From contig WRLO01000003.1 in assembly GCA_009777575.1 (NCBI GenBank), forward strand, positions 1 through 64,000: DNA of 64,000 bases, given 5' to 3'. Of the stretch, positions 18,020-26,986 are shown one piece after another. Origin of the DNA: Candidatus Cloacimonadota bacterium (GTDB lineage Bacteria > Cloacimonadota > Cloacimonadia > Cloacimonadales > WRIO01). Both the position numbers and the translations under genes were made by a program. Each line of letters begins with the position of its first letter. Positions within the stretch are counted from its first letter, which is position 1. Below the pieces are notes generated by a model. The model ran no database searches and was not told the DNA's origin. It saw only the letters and a program-made list of their open reading frames with translations.

Positions 18020-18880
18020 TCATATCATAGCATAAAGAACCGTATCACCTACAAAATGGTATTGTCGAATAAACAATTTATATTCTGGGACTATGTTATG
18101 AATATATTCTGGTATTTTTACCATATCTTCGCAGCTATGATAAATGCAAATCGCGAGTTTGGGTTTATCCCGGATTATGGTATTTTCTGCACCTTTCAAG
18201 GCTTGTAGTTCAGCTCCCTCAACATCCATTTTGATAAAAGTCACCTTTTTTAGCTCTAAATTATCAATGGTTTGAGTCTTTATTTCAATACTATCACTAT
18301 GTAAAGCATTATCTATGATTTTATTCTCAAAAAATGATAATTCACATTCACTATCATAAACACCTTTATTCAGTAATGTTATTTTAGGATTACCTCCATG
18401 TCTCACAACTAATCTTTCATAATCTTTTAAAACAGGTTCAAACGCCAAAATTTGTTTATATCGAGGACAATGTTTGATGAAAGTATCAATTGTGATACCA
18501 CTTGCACCACAATCGATGAATACTTCGTCTTTTGTAAACTTCATTTTTTTTAGGAAATATTGATATTCTTTCACAAAATGAAATGGGTAGTCCTTTGCAT
18601 TTCTTGTTTGACGAAGATTTATCATACCTTGATAAATCATTTTACTTCGCTCATCAGCAAGGATATTTTTAATTTCTTCTATTCTATGCAGATTATTTTT
18701 CAAAAAGTTATCCTTATCAAACAATGTCCAACCAAATTTTGTATGGTAATAATCAGTCTGATTATGGTAGCGATAAAATTTTCTTAAATGCTTAATTATT
18801 CGAAAGTTATTGTATAATGGACTTTCTTTTAGTATCCTATGACAAGTATGTAATTTTGGAAATTTTTTTAAGATTGACAT
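18020..18880 (-). CDS. FkbM-family methyltransferase
   Basis: A 286-residue SAM-dependent methyltransferase. EVFIDCGASGITIDTFIKH is the SAM-binding motif I, followed by QILAFEPVLKDYERL and the FkbM signature VTFIKMDVEGAELQALKGAE. FkbM proteins O-methylate sugars or polyketides; in a surface-glycan cluster a sugar O-methyltransferase is likely. The N-terminal ~100 residues are a helical extension. It lies between the broken glycosyltransferase and a partial copy of that gene's 5' end. The GGAG site upstream of the ATG supports the start. Confidence 0.88.
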   Translation of the reverse strand: MSILKKFPKLHTCHRILKESPLYNNFRIIKHLRKFYRYHNQTDYYHTKFGWTLFDKDNFLKNNLHRIEEIKNILADERSKMIYQGMINLRQTRNAKDYPFHFVKEYQYFLKKMKFTKDEVFIDCGASGITIDTFIKHCPRYKQILAFEPVLKDYERLVVRHGGNPKITLLNKGVYDSECELSFFENKIIDNALHSDSIEIKTQTIDNLELKKVTFIKMDVEGAELQALKGAENTIIRDKPKLAICIYHSCEDMVKIPEYIHNIVPEYKLFIRQYHFVGDTVLYAMI

Positions 18881-18904
18881 AACTGCTCCGTTTTCATTTT
18901 CTCT

Positions 18905-19158
18905 ATATTTATAGGATTTTGTTTACTTGAGATTGTCTTTTCTATACATAATCTCATTTTTTTACACCTATTCGAACAGGTTGGATGTTTTATAAAAGGA
19001 ATTATTTTTTTTTATTCATGATATTATCGATAAAAATAAATAAATATTTTTTGATGTATATTTTCCATTTTTTATTTGGCACCAATGTATAAAACATATT
19101 AATAGAAAATTTTTCAATAGTTTTATCTTTTTTCCCTTTCATTTTATTTCCTTAAATA
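18905..19158 (-). pseudogene. Partial duplicate of the 5' end of the 17011-17944 glycosyltransferase
   Basis: This stretch repeats 17709-17960 over about 250 bp with roughly 85% identity by eye, including the ribosome site region TTTCCTTAAATA on the right edge. The copy would start at 19142 (MKGKKDKTIEKFSINMFYTL, then VPNKKWKIYIKKY), but runs into a stop near the INMNKKK position and ends abruptly near 18905, just before the FkbM gene. It is either the remains of a second paralogous gene or of a duplication around fkbM. The rest of 18881-19250 holds no other gene that I can see. Confidence 0.8.
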
Positions 19159-19250
19159 TGATCGAATTATCTTTTCTATTTGATAAAGTTATTTTCTTAA
19201 TACCTCATTATACATTTAACTATAATCAATGGTTTCATAAAAAAATAACA

Positions 19251-20117
19251 CTATTTATTAAAAATAATCCAAAATCTTTTTAATTTGCATAAAAATTTTT
19301 TCCACAAAAAACGAGAATCATTTTTAGGCTCTGTCAGTTGATGATATGGTTCACCCATTCGTAAATAATAACTATAAAAAGCGCGAGCCGATATACCCCA
19401 TTTTTTTAGAAATAAATGGTTTCCTTTTTTTGAGTTTCTATTTTTCAAACGTTTAGTAGATGATTCAAAAAAATGATATACTCTACTACCAGAAATGCCT
19501 TTAAATCTTCTAACATCATGCTGCCATAATTTCATTGAAAAGTCTGGATCAGAATAAAATCCGGGTGAAAATTCAATACTATATCCACCAACAATATCCC
19601 ACATTTTGCGATGTACAACAGCTGGGGGCCATGATGATCCACACCAATTATCAAAATGAAAATCTTGAAACTCTGCTAGTAATCTCTCTTCATCAAAATC
19701 ACTAGGTGTGATACCATATGAATAAGGAGCGATAGCTACTTTTTTTCCAACATCAACAGGTTCTATTGCTGTAGAAGATAAATAAAATTTTTCATCTGGT
19801 TGTGTCAGAATTTCGTTATACAATGCTTCATCCCATCCTGGACAAACATACATATCATCGTTGATATATAGAATATATTCCGATAAAGCCTTTTTATATG
19901 ATGCATTTAAAGCATTACACACGCCTATGTTTTCCTCGCTATATGTGTAGTCAAATCTTTGTTCTTTGACCCATTGCAATGTTCCGTCTGCACCTTGGTT
20001 GACATGAATAATCAGTTGATGAGGATATTTGCTATTTTTAAGAATACTTTCTACACACAAACGAAGGAAAGAAAGATTATTCCAAGTAGGAATTAGAATT
20101 GAAAAGAGATATTTCAT
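19251..20117 (-). CDS. Family 2 glycosyltransferase
   Basis: A 288-residue GT2 enzyme. The start FSILIPTWNNLSFLRLCVES, then GADGTLQWVKEQ, SEENIGVCNALNASYKKA and EYILYINDDMYVCPGWDEAL show the GT-A fold with a DD metal motif. The central segment NWCGSSWPPAVVHRKMWDIVGGY followed by FSPGFYSDPDFSMKLW matches the acceptor side. It lies 9 bp from the neighbouring GT2 gene at 20127-20906 and is probably co-transcribed with it. Its start codon is poorly preceded by a ribosome site but agrees with the domain start. Substrate unknown. Confidence 0.88.
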   Translation of the reverse strand: MKYLFSILIPTWNNLSFLRLCVESILKNSKYPHQLIIHVNQGADGTLQWVKEQRFDYTYSEENIGVCNALNASYKKALSEYILYINDDMYVCPGWDEALYNEILTQPDEKFYLSSTAIEPVDVGKKVAIAPYSYGITPSDFDEERLLAEFQDFHFDNWCGSSWPPAVVHRKMWDIVGGYSIEFSPGFYSDPDFSMKLWQHDVRRFKGISGSRVYHFFESSTKRLKNRNSKKGNHLFLKKWGISARAFYSYYLRMGEPYHQLTEPKNDSRFLWKKFLCKLKRFWIIFNK

Positions 20118-20126
20118 ATTAACTTA

Positions 20127-20906
20127 TTACCCTTTTTTACCATTTTCTTTTTTCTTTTTACACAAATCTGATAAATAGACATATTTCATCCATGTTCCAA
20201 ATCCAGAATTAACTGCTAAAATCAAGCCAATTTTACCATCTAGAAAACCAAGTTTTAAGATATACATAGATAAGAATTTATAAAACCCTCTAAATAGTGC
20301 TGTTATAATATTGGCGGTTTTTCCTTTCTTAAAAGCATCATTTGCACCTTCTTCCATGTTATAAATCATCTGGTTTACTTGTTCGCTAATGTCAGAAAAA
20401 GTATAATGCAAGAGTTCTGCGTTGATTTTAGCTACCTTGCAATTCATAATAGGTTTTTCATGAATTTTATTCAAATTGTAATTCCCGTATTGTCGATTAA
20501 AAAAACGGATTTTATATTGATTATTCCAACCTGAGAATCTTATTTTTTTCTTTGCCACAAAATTTACATATTTAACTCTATAAGCGAATATTTCATTGTG
20601 ATCATTTTGTTCAAGAATAGCTATTATCTTTTTTTGTAAATCAATTGATACTCTCTCATCTGCATCAATCATGTATACCCAGTCATATTTTGCGAGATTT
20701 ACAGCATCAAATCTTGCTTTTCCAAACCATTCCCATTTTAAACAGTGGTATATTGAGGATGTATATTCTTTACAAATATCCAATGTTTTATCTGTGGAGC
20801 CACTATCATATACGACAATTTCATCAGCCCATTTGACAGATTCAAGACAATCCCTAATATCATGTTCTTCATTTTTACAGATTATTACTGCACTGACTTT
20901 ATTCAT
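20127..20906 (-). CDS. Family 2 glycosyltransferase, WaaE/KdtX type
   Basis: A 259-residue GT2 enzyme of the short WaaE-like type that adds glucose to lipopolysaccharide inner core. Signatures are VSAVIICKNEEHDIRDCLES, WADEIVVYDSGSTDKTLDIC, WEWFGKARFDAVNLAKYDWV and MIDADERVS (metal-binding DAD). The C-terminus contains a hydrophobic stretch (FLDGKIGLILAVNSGFGTWM) as in its relatives. It overlaps the preceding GT9 gene by 8 bp, indicating translational coupling. Sugar specificity is inferred from family resemblance only. Confidence 0.88.
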   Translation of the reverse strand: MNKVSAVIICKNEEHDIRDCLESVKWADEIVVYDSGSTDKTLDICKEYTSSIYHCLKWEWFGKARFDAVNLAKYDWVYMIDADERVSIDLQKKIIAILEQNDHNEIFAYRVKYVNFVAKKKIRFSGWNNQYKIRFFNRQYGNYNLNKIHEKPIMNCKVAKINAELLHYTFSDISEQVNQMIYNMEEGANDAFKKGKTANIITALFRGFYKFLSMYILKLGFLDGKIGLILAVNSGFGTWMKYVYLSDLCKKKKENGKKG

Positions 20907-21933
20907 TTAAAAATACCTCACTTATTTTACTTAATACTTCTTCTGGAGAAATTCCAAAGCTATTGTCTTCCAGTGATGGAAAACCTGGCTTATATAGATG
21001 ATGATGGCTTTTAAAAAAAGGTGCTGGTGACCAAAAAATAGGCATATTGGTTCCAAACACAGCTATTGTGGTTGTATCTGTTGCACAGGCGAGATGATTT
21101 AATCCTCCATCATTACAGACCAATAGTTTAGTTTTTTTCAAAAGCGCTGATGCCTGATTTAAATCGGTATCTGGAGCCATTAAGGGTTTATATTTCATTT
21201 CCTCAAAGATGATTTTGCAATCTGAATACTCATTTTTTGCCCATAATAAAACTATAGGCAGACCAAATTTCTCTGAAATTAAATCTCCGAGTTTTGCATA
21301 ATGACTTGATTTCCATTTCTTTCTCACTACTGGACTTCCGGGAGAAAAAACCACAAAATCTTTATCATGAAGATTGACGCTTGTCAACCATTCTTTTATG
21401 TAGTTTTGTGAGTTCTCAGTAATATGATAATGAAATCTTAATGCTTCATCTTTAATCTCTAAAGGAAGTAATAAATCTTGTTTTTGGCTCGCAGAGTATT
21501 TATCAATGCTTTTTTTTACTTTGACATTATACATGAAAGCATATTGACCGTTTTCGTATCCTATACGATATTTTGCGCCACTAATAAAAGAAATCACTTG
21601 TGAAGTAGGACCGTTTTGCTGGTCAATCACTAAATCAAATTTTAATTCTCTGATTTGCTTTAGAGTATTAATTCGATTTATCAGGTATCTCATTCCTTTC
21701 CCTTTAGGAGTTGATATTATCTGGTTGAGATAGGGATGATTTAAAATAGAGATTTGATAGGGATGATAAACTAAAAAGCTTATCTCAGAGTTTGGGAAAT
21801 GCTTTTTGAGTGGTTCAAGAGTTGAACTTGCCAGAAAGACATCACCAAAAGGTTTTAGCTGAATCACTAATATTTTTTTTATCAACTTTTTATCAATCTT
21901 TATTTTTGTAGTCCACATACTCCTTTTCCTCAA
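20899..21933 (-). CDS. Heptosyltransferase-family (GT9) glycosyltransferase
   Basis: A 344-residue ADP-heptose:LPS heptosyltransferase-like protein. The motif ILVIQLKPFGDVFLASSTLE, then VFSPGSPVVRKKWKSSHYAKL and KLLVCNDGGLNHLACATDT are standard for the family. The start at 21933 overlaps the DUF6165 gene by 41 bp; a second in-frame ATG five codons later (MWTTKIK) is also possible. It acts in the cytoplasm on the lipopolysaccharide core. Unlike the GT9 at 14479-15975, it carries no repeats, which makes it a useful comparison. Confidence 0.9.
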   Translation of the reverse strand: MRKRSMWTTKIKIDKKLIKKILVIQLKPFGDVFLASSTLEPLKKHFPNSEISFLVYHPYQISILNHPYLNQIISTPKGKGMRYLINRINTLKQIRELKFDLVIDQQNGPTSQVISFISGAKYRIGYENGQYAFMYNVKVKKSIDKYSASQKQDLLLPLEIKDEALRFHYHITENSQNYIKEWLTSVNLHDKDFVVFSPGSPVVRKKWKSSHYAKLGDLISEKFGLPIVLLWAKNEYSDCKIIFEEMKYKPLMAPDTDLNQASALLKKTKLLVCNDGGLNHLACATDTTTIAVFGTNMPIFWSPAPFFKSHHHLYKPGFPSLEDNSFGISPEEVLSKISEVFLNE

Positions 21934-22279
21934 AGAGAGACGATCCTGAAAGGTGATTTATCTCTTTTTTGACTTCTGCACGCTCATCATTGGTAAAATA
22001 TACCGACCTTGCAAGTTCGATAAAATCATTATCAAATTCTTTTTTTTGTTCTTTGATTCGAAGTAGGTCTTCAATATCCCAAAGTTTGAGGTTGATGCTT
22101 TTCAATTTTTGATATAGAACATGGTTATTATCTAGCCCTAACTCAGCAAAATGTTTTGTTAAAAGCTCATATTCTACTTTCACATTTTGTAGTTTTTCTG
22201 GGTTTTGGATTTTTTCCAGTTTTATCTCTAAAATAGAAATTTTGTCGATAATCTCTCCATTCGATACTTCTATCTTCAT
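21893..22279 (-). CDS. DUF6165 family protein of the glycan cluster
   Basis: A 128-residue, highly charged helical protein starting MKIEVSNGEIIDKISILEIK and containing ELLTKHFAELGL and KLWDIEDLLRIKE. This resembles DUF6165 proteins, which are often found in lipopolysaccharide/capsule clusters and have no known function. It overlaps the GT4 gene by 4 bp (ATGA) and the following GT9 by 41 bp, so the three genes are translationally coupled. No signal peptide or membrane segment is seen. Confidence 0.72.
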   Translation of the reverse strand: MKIEVSNGEIIDKISILEIKLEKIQNPEKLQNVKVEYELLTKHFAELGLDNNHVLYQKLKSINLKLWDIEDLLRIKEQKKEFDNDFIELARSVYFTNDERAEVKKEINHLSGSSLFEEKEYVDYKNKD

Positions 22280-23373
22280 GTTTTACTCCTTTTTATGTAT
22301 TCATTAAATATTTCTAACAATTGAGATATAAACCTATCTATTGTATATATTTTTGCTGTTTCGGAAGCATTTACAGCTATTTTTTGAGCTATTTCAGGTT
22401 TTATTAATACAGTTTCAATATGATGACATAGTGTGTCTAAATCGCCCGGTTCATATAAAAGGCAGTCGTGTTCATGTTTGACTACTTCAGGAATACCGCC
22501 TACTTTAGAAATAATGATTGGTTTTTGAACAGTTAAATATTCATACAAGACATTGGGAATACCCTCTGAGTGTGAGGTATGTAAACATATATCGTAAGCT
22601 GCTGCATGAAGCTGTGGTGTTTTAGTAAATCCAGTAAAGAAAATTTTATCATTGAGTTGCAAATCATTTGTCATCTGTAAAAGATACTCTTTTTCATTGC
22701 CATCTCCAGTGATTACTAATTTTAAATTAGTATGAATCTTTATTAGTCGAGAAAACACATTAATTAGATCTGGAATTGCCTTTATTTTGGCGAGCTGACA
22801 AGTGATTCCGAGAACTTTTTCACCTTCTTTAATTCCCCATGATTTTTTCAACTCCTCAATTTCTTTTAGATCATAAAAAATCGGAGTTTTGCCTGTGTAA
22901 ACAGGAATATAATTTTTTTTATCTATCTTTTTATTTGTTTGATAAGCTTGATCAAAGACAGATTGAGACGGCATGAGGTTGATAGTTATTAGTTTTTTTT
23001 CCATTATAGTAAAAAATCGTCTTTGGTCACTAAGATCATCAGATGAACCAGCCCTACGAATATTGGGAATACCACATATTTTCGCAGCCACACCAGCAAT
23101 GGAAATCTCTTTATCTGTATTAGTAATTACTAAGTCTATTTTTTGCTTTTTGATTATTTTTATTACTTTAAGAATAGATATTAGGTTGAAATACGCTCCT
23201 GGTTTAAATGTAATAAACTTATCTTTGAACGCTGATTGTAAAGCAAATTTTGCTTTGGGTCTTGCTACAACAATAACTACATGACCAAGCCTCTTAAACT
23301 CGCGAATGATAATCTCATCTTCTGTAGTGATACCACCCCAATTGTGTTTGATATTGAATATCAATATATTCAT
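22276..23373 (-). CDS. Family 4 glycosyltransferase
   Basis: A 365-residue GT-B fold enzyme. The N-terminus NILIFNIKHNWGGITTEDEI is the acceptor domain; the C-terminal half has KLVITGDGNEKEYLLQM, DKIFFTGFTKTPQLHAAAYD and the donor-binding HTSHSEGIPNVLYEYLTVQKP with the EGIPNVLYE motif of GT4. It is the first gene of the minus-strand glycan cluster next to the candidate origin, so the cluster's promoter should lie in 23374-23550; I see no clear TTGACA there. Sugar unknown. Confidence 0.92.
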   Translation of the reverse strand: MNILIFNIKHNWGGITTEDEIIIREFKRLGHVVIVVARPKAKFALQSAFKDKFITFKPGAYFNLISILKVIKIIKKQKIDLVITNTDKEISIAGVAAKICGIPNIRRAGSSDDLSDQRRFFTIMEKKLITINLMPSQSVFDQAYQTNKKIDKKNYIPVYTGKTPIFYDLKEIEELKKSWGIKEGEKVLGITCQLAKIKAIPDLINVFSRLIKIHTNLKLVITGDGNEKEYLLQMTNDLQLNDKIFFTGFTKTPQLHAAAYDICLHTSHSEGIPNVLYEYLTVQKPIIISKVGGIPEVVKHEHDCLLYEPGDLDTLCHHIETVLIKPEIAQKIAVNASETAKIYTIDRFISQLLEIFNEYIKRSKT

Positions 23374-23556
23374 CTATACCTCAATAATATTTCTTATAAA
23401 TAATGATTAACTATATATAAAATATATAGTAATGAAAATTTATATTTATAATTTTACTCAATGTAATCCAAGAAATATTTTTTGCCATTTTTGTCAATAG
23501 AAAACTTTGATCACTTTTTTTTCATTACTACAATCGCCGATTTGATTAATTAAATA

Positions 23557-23730
23557 TGTGGATAAAGTGTGGATAACTTGTGGATATGTGAAAAAAAACG
23601 CATCTGTATCTATTGGATTTTCAATATTATACCTATCTTTACTCTTCCTTTCCTCTATCCTTCCTCTTTGTTCCCCTTATAAAATCTTGAAAATTAATGG
23701 CTTACAAAGAGTATTTTTTATGTGGATAAC
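23557..23730. other. Candidate replication origin: DnaA-box cluster with AT-rich flank
   Basis: TGTGGATAA (reverse complement of the DnaA box TTATCCACA) occurs at 23557-23565, 23568-23576 and 23721-23729, and TGTGGATAT at 23579-23587. The first three are spaced by exactly 11 bp, one helical turn. The flank 23740-23815 is nearly pure A/T. The region separates the minus-strand glycan cluster from a plus-strand block that contains gyrB about 5.4 kb away. These are typical features of a bacterial oriC, but dnaA and dnaN are not in the window. No credible gene lies in the 23374-23874 gap. Confidence 0.6.
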
Positions 23731-23815
23731 TTTTTTAAATCGGGTAAAGAATATGAAAATCATTTATTCTTTTAACAAAAAAATCAAAAAACAAACCCAG
23801 TTTTTACATTTAGTA

Positions 23816-23844
23816 TTGACATTTTTGACATAAGTATTTTTTTG
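23816..23844 (+). promoter_or_regulatory. Putative promoter of the M28 peptidase gene
   Basis: TTGACA (23816-23821) followed by a 15-base spacer and TTTTTTTG (23837-23844), about 30 bp before the start codon at 23875. The arrangement matches the other TTGACA...TTTG pairs in this window. Confidence 0.5.
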
Positions 23845-23874
23845 GCATTTAAAGAAATTTATTGGAGGATATTC

Positions 23875-26800
23875 ATGAATATTTTCAAAAACATTTTGCT
23901 TTATTTACTAATGTTTTTACTTGTTACGACTAATTTTTTATTTGCTCAGACTGTTGTGAGAATAGACTTAAGTTCTGATTCAAATAAGGATTTGTTGGAA
24001 AGTTTGAATTTGAATTTATGCTTTGAAATGGAAGATTTTATTGTGGTAGCTGTTGAATCTACTGCTGTCTTGGAAACAAGAAATATTCCATTTACATTAC
24101 TCACAAGAGATATTGAGGCAGAACCTCTTTTTATTGTGACAAAAGGAATGAGAGTTCCTTTGGAATCGAGAAGTTATGTAGGTGAGATTGTTATCAATGA
24201 AGGTTCTTTTCGCGTTGAAAGAGTTCTAGCAGAGAATATAGGTCAGACTACCAACTCGATAGAGCATGGTGAATCGCTTCGACTAACTCCTGTAAAAGTC
24301 AACGATAAAGTGTTTTATAGGAATAGAATAACTCAATCAAACTTTCAAAATCGAGGTGTTAACTATAGAAATATACTAAACCAAGTCAATGGTGATTCCA
24401 TAGCTTGGTTTATGCAAAATTTAGAAGATTTTCATTCTCGTCACGCTTTCAATGCGAATAGATGGGATTTATCACAATGGATTGCTGACCAATTTATCAG
24501 ATTTGGTTTTAATGATGTTGTCCAAGATACTTTTTTTGCTTCTTCATGGAACGGAAGCTCTTGGCAATCAAATGTAGTGGCTACAATGGTTGGTTCCACT
24601 TATCCGGATAGCTATGTGATTATAGGAGCTCATCATGATTCTATAACCAATGCACAAATGTCAAATCCCAATGCTTTTGCACCGGGTTCAAACGATAATG
24701 CAAGCGGTGTAGCCGCTGTCCTGGAAATTGCTCGTATCCTTAGTTTGCACCCCGGACAACCACAATATAGCATTCGTTTTGTAACCTTGGCTAAAGAAGA
24801 ATTTGGTTTACATGGAGCTTATCATGATGCCAACAAAATGATTTCTGAAGGAAAAAATGTCATTGCTATGTTAAATAGCGACATGATTTCTTATTCTGCC
24901 ATACCAAACTGGCAATTTCGTTTAATTCGTTATCCGGGTTCTGAATTTTTAACAAACCTTGGTATGGAACTAGGACAAGAGCTGGGTATGAGCATGTCTA
25001 ATACTACCCAATGGAATCAACAATCTGACAGCTGGGCATATCATAGCGTAGGAATACCTTCAATTTTCTTTCATATTGGAGATGATGACCCATATTATCA
25101 CACTACCAATGATCTGTTTATTCATCAGAATATACCTTATACAGAACAGTATGTAAAGCTGATAACACTAATGTCGATGATCGTCAGTGAAGTTAATACT
25201 TTTGAATATGACTTAGAGGCTACAACTATATCTGGACTAGTTGGAATGCCTATTAATTCTCCAGCTACTTTTACGATAGGTCTGAAAAATAATGGGTTAA
25301 ATCCCGCTGATGGATATAATGTCCAATTGATGCAGCTTGGAAATAATATACCTCTTGCAACTGCGCCGGGGATTTTTATCCTTCCAGAAGAATCTGATTT
25401 TATTACAATAAATTGGACACCAACAAGTTTGGGTGAATATAAACTTTTTGGAAGAATCGATTGGGAACTAGATGAAGGTCAGAACAATAATGATACCGAT
25501 GTTTTTACAGTTAGAGTCATCCCTGAAGGAACCGCAGAAGCTTATATAGGAAACCCCAATAGTAATGCAGCTTTGAATAATTCCTTTGTGAATTTCAATT
25601 CACGCGATAGTATCACTCAAACTATTTATTATCAAAATGAATTACCTTTTGGCAATATTTACCAGATGACAGTTCGCTTTACAGGAGCTAAAACTCTCGT
25701 ATTCCCCGGATGTGAAATCAATATTTACATGGCTACGACAGATAAAATGACATTCACGAGCAATTCAGATTGGATTCCCTCAAATCATTTCACTTTAGTT
25801 TACTCGGGAGATTTAGCTGTATATGAAGAGGGAACTTATGAAATCGAGATTGTTCTTGATACTCCATATCGTTATGATAATGGAAATCTTGTAGTGATGG
25901 CAGTAAAAGATGGTGAAATTATTTATGGTAGTGAAAATGCTTTTCAATTTACACCGATAGAAGAACAAGCAAGAACAATTTGGTGGCGGTCAAACATGTC
26001 AGGACCACCTATTATAGCCCCTTTGCCCACAGCAATTGGGCTATTGAATGGCGTCACCAATGCAAGATTTGCCCTTTATACACATCCACTACAACCACCG
26101 ACTAATCTTAGTATAATAGCCCAAAATGGAGTTGTGACTTTGAATTGGGAACATCCTATGCCAAGACCAAACTCATATAAAATATTTCGTGATGATGTTT
26201 TTATTAACGAAATCACGGAGGATTATTACATAGATGAAGATATATTACCAGATAGTTTTTATTATTATGGAGTAAAAGCTATTTATGAAAATGGTGAATC
26301 TGAAATCTCAATGATTTCGGTGATTGTTCCTGTTTTTAATCCACCCATAAATTTAGAAGTAGACGAAAAAGTAGGTGAAATTGTTTTATCATGGGAAGCA
26401 CCCCAACCTCAAAAATTTGGTTCATTAATGAGTTTTATGGTATACAGAGATGATGAACCTTTTGAGGTAGTAGTTCTTAATTCGGCAAATATTTTGAATC
26501 AGAAGTCTTCAGAATATCTCTCAGAAAATGGAGAAAATGATAAATTTTCTTTTATAGATAATGATATCATTTACTACACACAATATACATATTTTGTCAC
26601 TGCTATCTGGGGAGATGAAATAAATGGAGAATCAGATCCTTCAAATATTGTGACTGTCACTCCAGAGCCTTCTTCTGACTATGAACAAAACAATTTACCA
26701 CTCAGGACAGAGTTACTTGGAAATATTCCTAATCCCTTCAATCCAGACACATTGATCAGTTTTACTTTAGAAACTGATTCAATTGTTCAGTTAGAAGTAT

Positions 26801-26979
26801 TTAACATCAGAGGTCAAAAAATTAAAACCTTGTTGAATACAAATTTAGAAAGAGGGATTCATCATATAACATGGAATGGCACTGATGAAAATGGGATAAA
26901 TGTAGGTAGTGGAATCTACTTTTACAGAATGCAAACAAATGAGTTTTCTGATATAAAAAGAATGGTATTACTAAAATAG
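23875..26979 (+). CDS. Secreted M28-family zinc aminopeptidase with type IX-like C-terminal sorting domain
   Basis: Start at ATG 23875, chosen because GGAGG lies six bases upstream and a signal peptide begins there (NIFKNILLYLLMFLLVTTNF); an upstream TTG at 23842 lacks this support. The protein has 1034 residues. M28 zinc ligands are seen at GAHHDS (about 251), GSNDNASG (271), AKEEFG (305), NSDMIS (333) and YYHTTND (407). A CARDB-like domain follows (about 445-560), then two fibronectin-like domains (about 735-930) and a C-terminal FlgD/sorting-type domain (NPFNPDTLISFTL to GSGIYFYRMQT), as used for type IX-like secretion. Likely a secreted or surface peptidase feeding amino-acid fermentation. 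Confidence 0.9.
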   Translation: MNIFKNILLYLLMFLLVTTNFLFAQTVVRIDLSSDSNKDLLESLNLNLCFEMEDFIVVAVESTAVLETRNIPFTLLTRDIEAEPLFIVTKGMRVPLESRSYVGEIVINEGSFRVERVLAENIGQTTNSIEHGESLRLTPVKVNDKVFYRNRITQSNFQNRGVNYRNILNQVNGDSIAWFMQNLEDFHSRHAFNANRWDLSQWIADQFIRFGFNDVVQDTFFASSWNGSSWQSNVVATMVGSTYPDSYVIIGAHHDSITNAQMSNPNAFAPGSNDNASGVAAVLEIARILSLHPGQPQYSIRFVTLAKEEFGLHGAYHDANKMISEGKNVIAMLNSDMISYSAIPNWQFRLIRYPGSEFLTNLGMELGQELGMSMSNTTQWNQQSDSWAYHSVGIPSIFFHIGDDDPYYHTTNDLFIHQNIPYTEQYVKLITLMSMIVSEVNTFEYDLEATTISGLVGMPINSPATFTIGLKNNGLNPADGYNVQLMQLGNNIPLATAPGIFILPEESDFITINWTPTSLGEYKLFGRIDWELDEGQNNNDTDVFTVRVIPEGTAEAYIGNPNSNAALNNSFVNFNSRDSITQTIYYQNELPFGNIYQMTVRFTGAKTLVFPGCEINIYMATTDKMTFTSNSDWIPSNHFTLVYSGDLAVYEEGTYEIEIVLDTPYRYDNGNLVVMAVKDGEIIYGSENAFQFTPIEEQARTIWWRSNMSGPPIIAPLPTAIGLLNGVTNARFALYTHPLQPPTNLSIIAQNGVVTLNWEHPMPRPNSYKIFRDDVFINEITEDYYIDEDILPDSFYYYGVKAIYENGESEISMISVIVPVFNPPINLEVDEKVGEIVLSWEAPQPQKFGSLMSFMVYRDDEPFEVVVLNSANILNQKSSEYLSENGENDKFSFIDNDIIYYTQYTYFVTAIWGDEINGESDPSNIVTVTPEPSSDYEQNNLPLRTELLGNIPNPFNPDTLISFTLETDSIVQLEVFNIRGQKIKTLLNTNLERGIHHITWNGTDENGINVGSGIYFYRMQTNEFSDIKRMVLLK

Positions 26980-26986
26980 GAGTTTT

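Noticed and set aside
23558-23833. Plus-strand open frame of 91 codons in the candidate origin
   Set aside because: It starts inside a DnaA box, has no ribosome site, low-complexity composition and no family pattern; the DnaA-box explanation accounts for the conserved bases.
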